Of a stretch of DNA of 14,246 bases, positions 13,892 to 14,246 are shown in pieces (position 1 is the first letter of the stretch; every line of letters starts with the position of its first letter). The stretch comes from Ruminococcaceae bacterium UBA737. GTDB lineage: Bacteria; Bacillota; Clostridia; Oscillospirales; Acutalibacteraceae. Under the pieces are notes generated by a model that was given only the letters and a program-made list of their open reading frames with translations, ran no database searches and was not told where the DNA came from. The stretch is from positions 20,285 to 34,530 of the forward strand of contig DBKZ01000017.1 in assembly GCA_002297415.1 (NCBI GenBank), written 5' to 3'. The translations under genes and the position numbers were made by a program.

Positions 13892-14246
13892 ATGCCGGAA
13901 AATTCGCAGCGTACGGGCGAATGGTTCGAGGCATTCTATGAACGGAATTACAAGCTGGTGTATCGGCTCTGCTTTACCTATATGAAAAATCAGGCAGAAG
14001 CCGAGGACTGCACAGAGGATGTATTCGTTAAAGTGTTGACAGGAGATTTCGCTTTTAATGATGAAACGCACGAGAAGAAGTGGCTGACGGTAACCGCCAT
14101 CAATCTCTGCAAAGACCGATTAAAGCACTGGTGGCGAAAGCAGGTCACGCCTATTGACGAAGCACCCGAAATTCCGGACGAGAATACCGCACCCATAGAC
14201 GAAACCCTTGAGGTCGTTAAAAAACTGCCCACAAAATACAAGGATG
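13892..14246 (+). CDS. ECF-type RNA polymerase sigma factor (3' end outside window)
   Basis: The first 118 residues of a sigma-70 family ECF factor. Region 2: EWFEAFYERNYKLVYRLCF then TYMKNQAEAEDCTEDVFVK, with the core-binding and -10-recognition helix KKWLTVTAINLCKDRLKHWW. A short acidic linker (PIDEAPEIPDENTAPIDE) follows, and region 4 begins with VVKKLPTKYKD at the edge. The family is usually about 160-190 residues, so roughly a third is missing. The start is an ATG with a perfect AGGAGG 7 bases upstream. Codon use (CGG, CTG, CTC, GTC) contrasts with the AGA/CTT/ATA habit of the genes to the left, suggesting acquisition. Such factors normally precede an anti-sigma membrane protein, which would lie just outside the window. 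Stimulus and regulon are unknown. Confidence 0.92.
   Translation, partial: MPENSQRTGEWFEAFYERNYKLVYRLCFTYMKNQAEAEDCTEDVFVKVLTGDFAFNDETHEKKWLTVTAINLCKDRLKHWWRKQVTPIDEAPEIPDENTAPIDETLEVVKKLPTKYKD

Overview
The window reads as a piece of a low-to-moderate GC Firmicutes chromosome, most likely an anaerobic gut clostridium of the Oscillospiraceae/Ruminococcaceae type. This is inferred from the protein families (PcrA, LepA, MurD, VanY-type carboxypeptidase, a YnbB-like methionine gamma-lyase family enzyme, paired M42 peptidases), the AGGAGG-type ribosome sites, the TTG and GTG starts, and the tight same-strand packing. No species assignment is possible from the sequence alone.

Region 1 (1-11581, all minus strand, so read from right to left) is a long gene train: lepA, a 275-bp inverted-repeat element, a membrane-anchored VanY-type carboxypeptidase, murD, two adjacent M42 metallo-aminopeptidases, a GNAT-like protein, a YnbB-like PLP enzyme, a propeller-like protein of unknown role, an alpha/beta hydrolase, an alkyltransferase-like DNA-binding protein, an HPr-like protein without its phospho-histidine, and the N-terminal part of the PcrA/UvrD helicase, which runs off the left edge. 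Many junctions are 1-8 base overlaps or gaps under 20 bases, so the genes from vanY to pcrA are probably co-transcribed and partly translationally coupled. lepA seems to have its own promoter overlapping the 3' end of a Nudix hydrolase gene (11646-12206, minus). The only sizeable gap in this train (9485-9775) is filled almost entirely by a MITE-like element with 21-bp perfect terminal inverted repeats.

Region 2 (12207-13215) has the Nudix gene diverging from a plus-strand cytoplasmic M14 zinc carboxypeptidase, which ends in a clear hairpin terminator.

Region 3 (13216-14246) differs in character. It holds a 44-codon orphan 3' coding remnant on the minus strand, then what looks like an independent minus-strand structured RNA of about 264 nt with its own promoter (TTGATT-17-TATAAT) and strong terminator. 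Divergent from that is an ECF-type sigma factor gene with an extended -10 promoter, a 5' leader that can fold, an ideal ribosome site and codon use unlike the gene train. It runs off the right edge. This end looks accessory or horizontally acquired.

Functionally, the train combines envelope precursor synthesis and trimming (murD, VanY-like), peptide turnover (two M42 enzymes, M14), nucleotide and DNA maintenance (Nudix, alkyltransferase-like protein, PcrA), translation (LepA), and a small amino-acid/PLP module of uncertain role. The two best leads for something undescribed are the putative structured RNA at 13424-13687 and the inverted-repeat element at 9500-9774.
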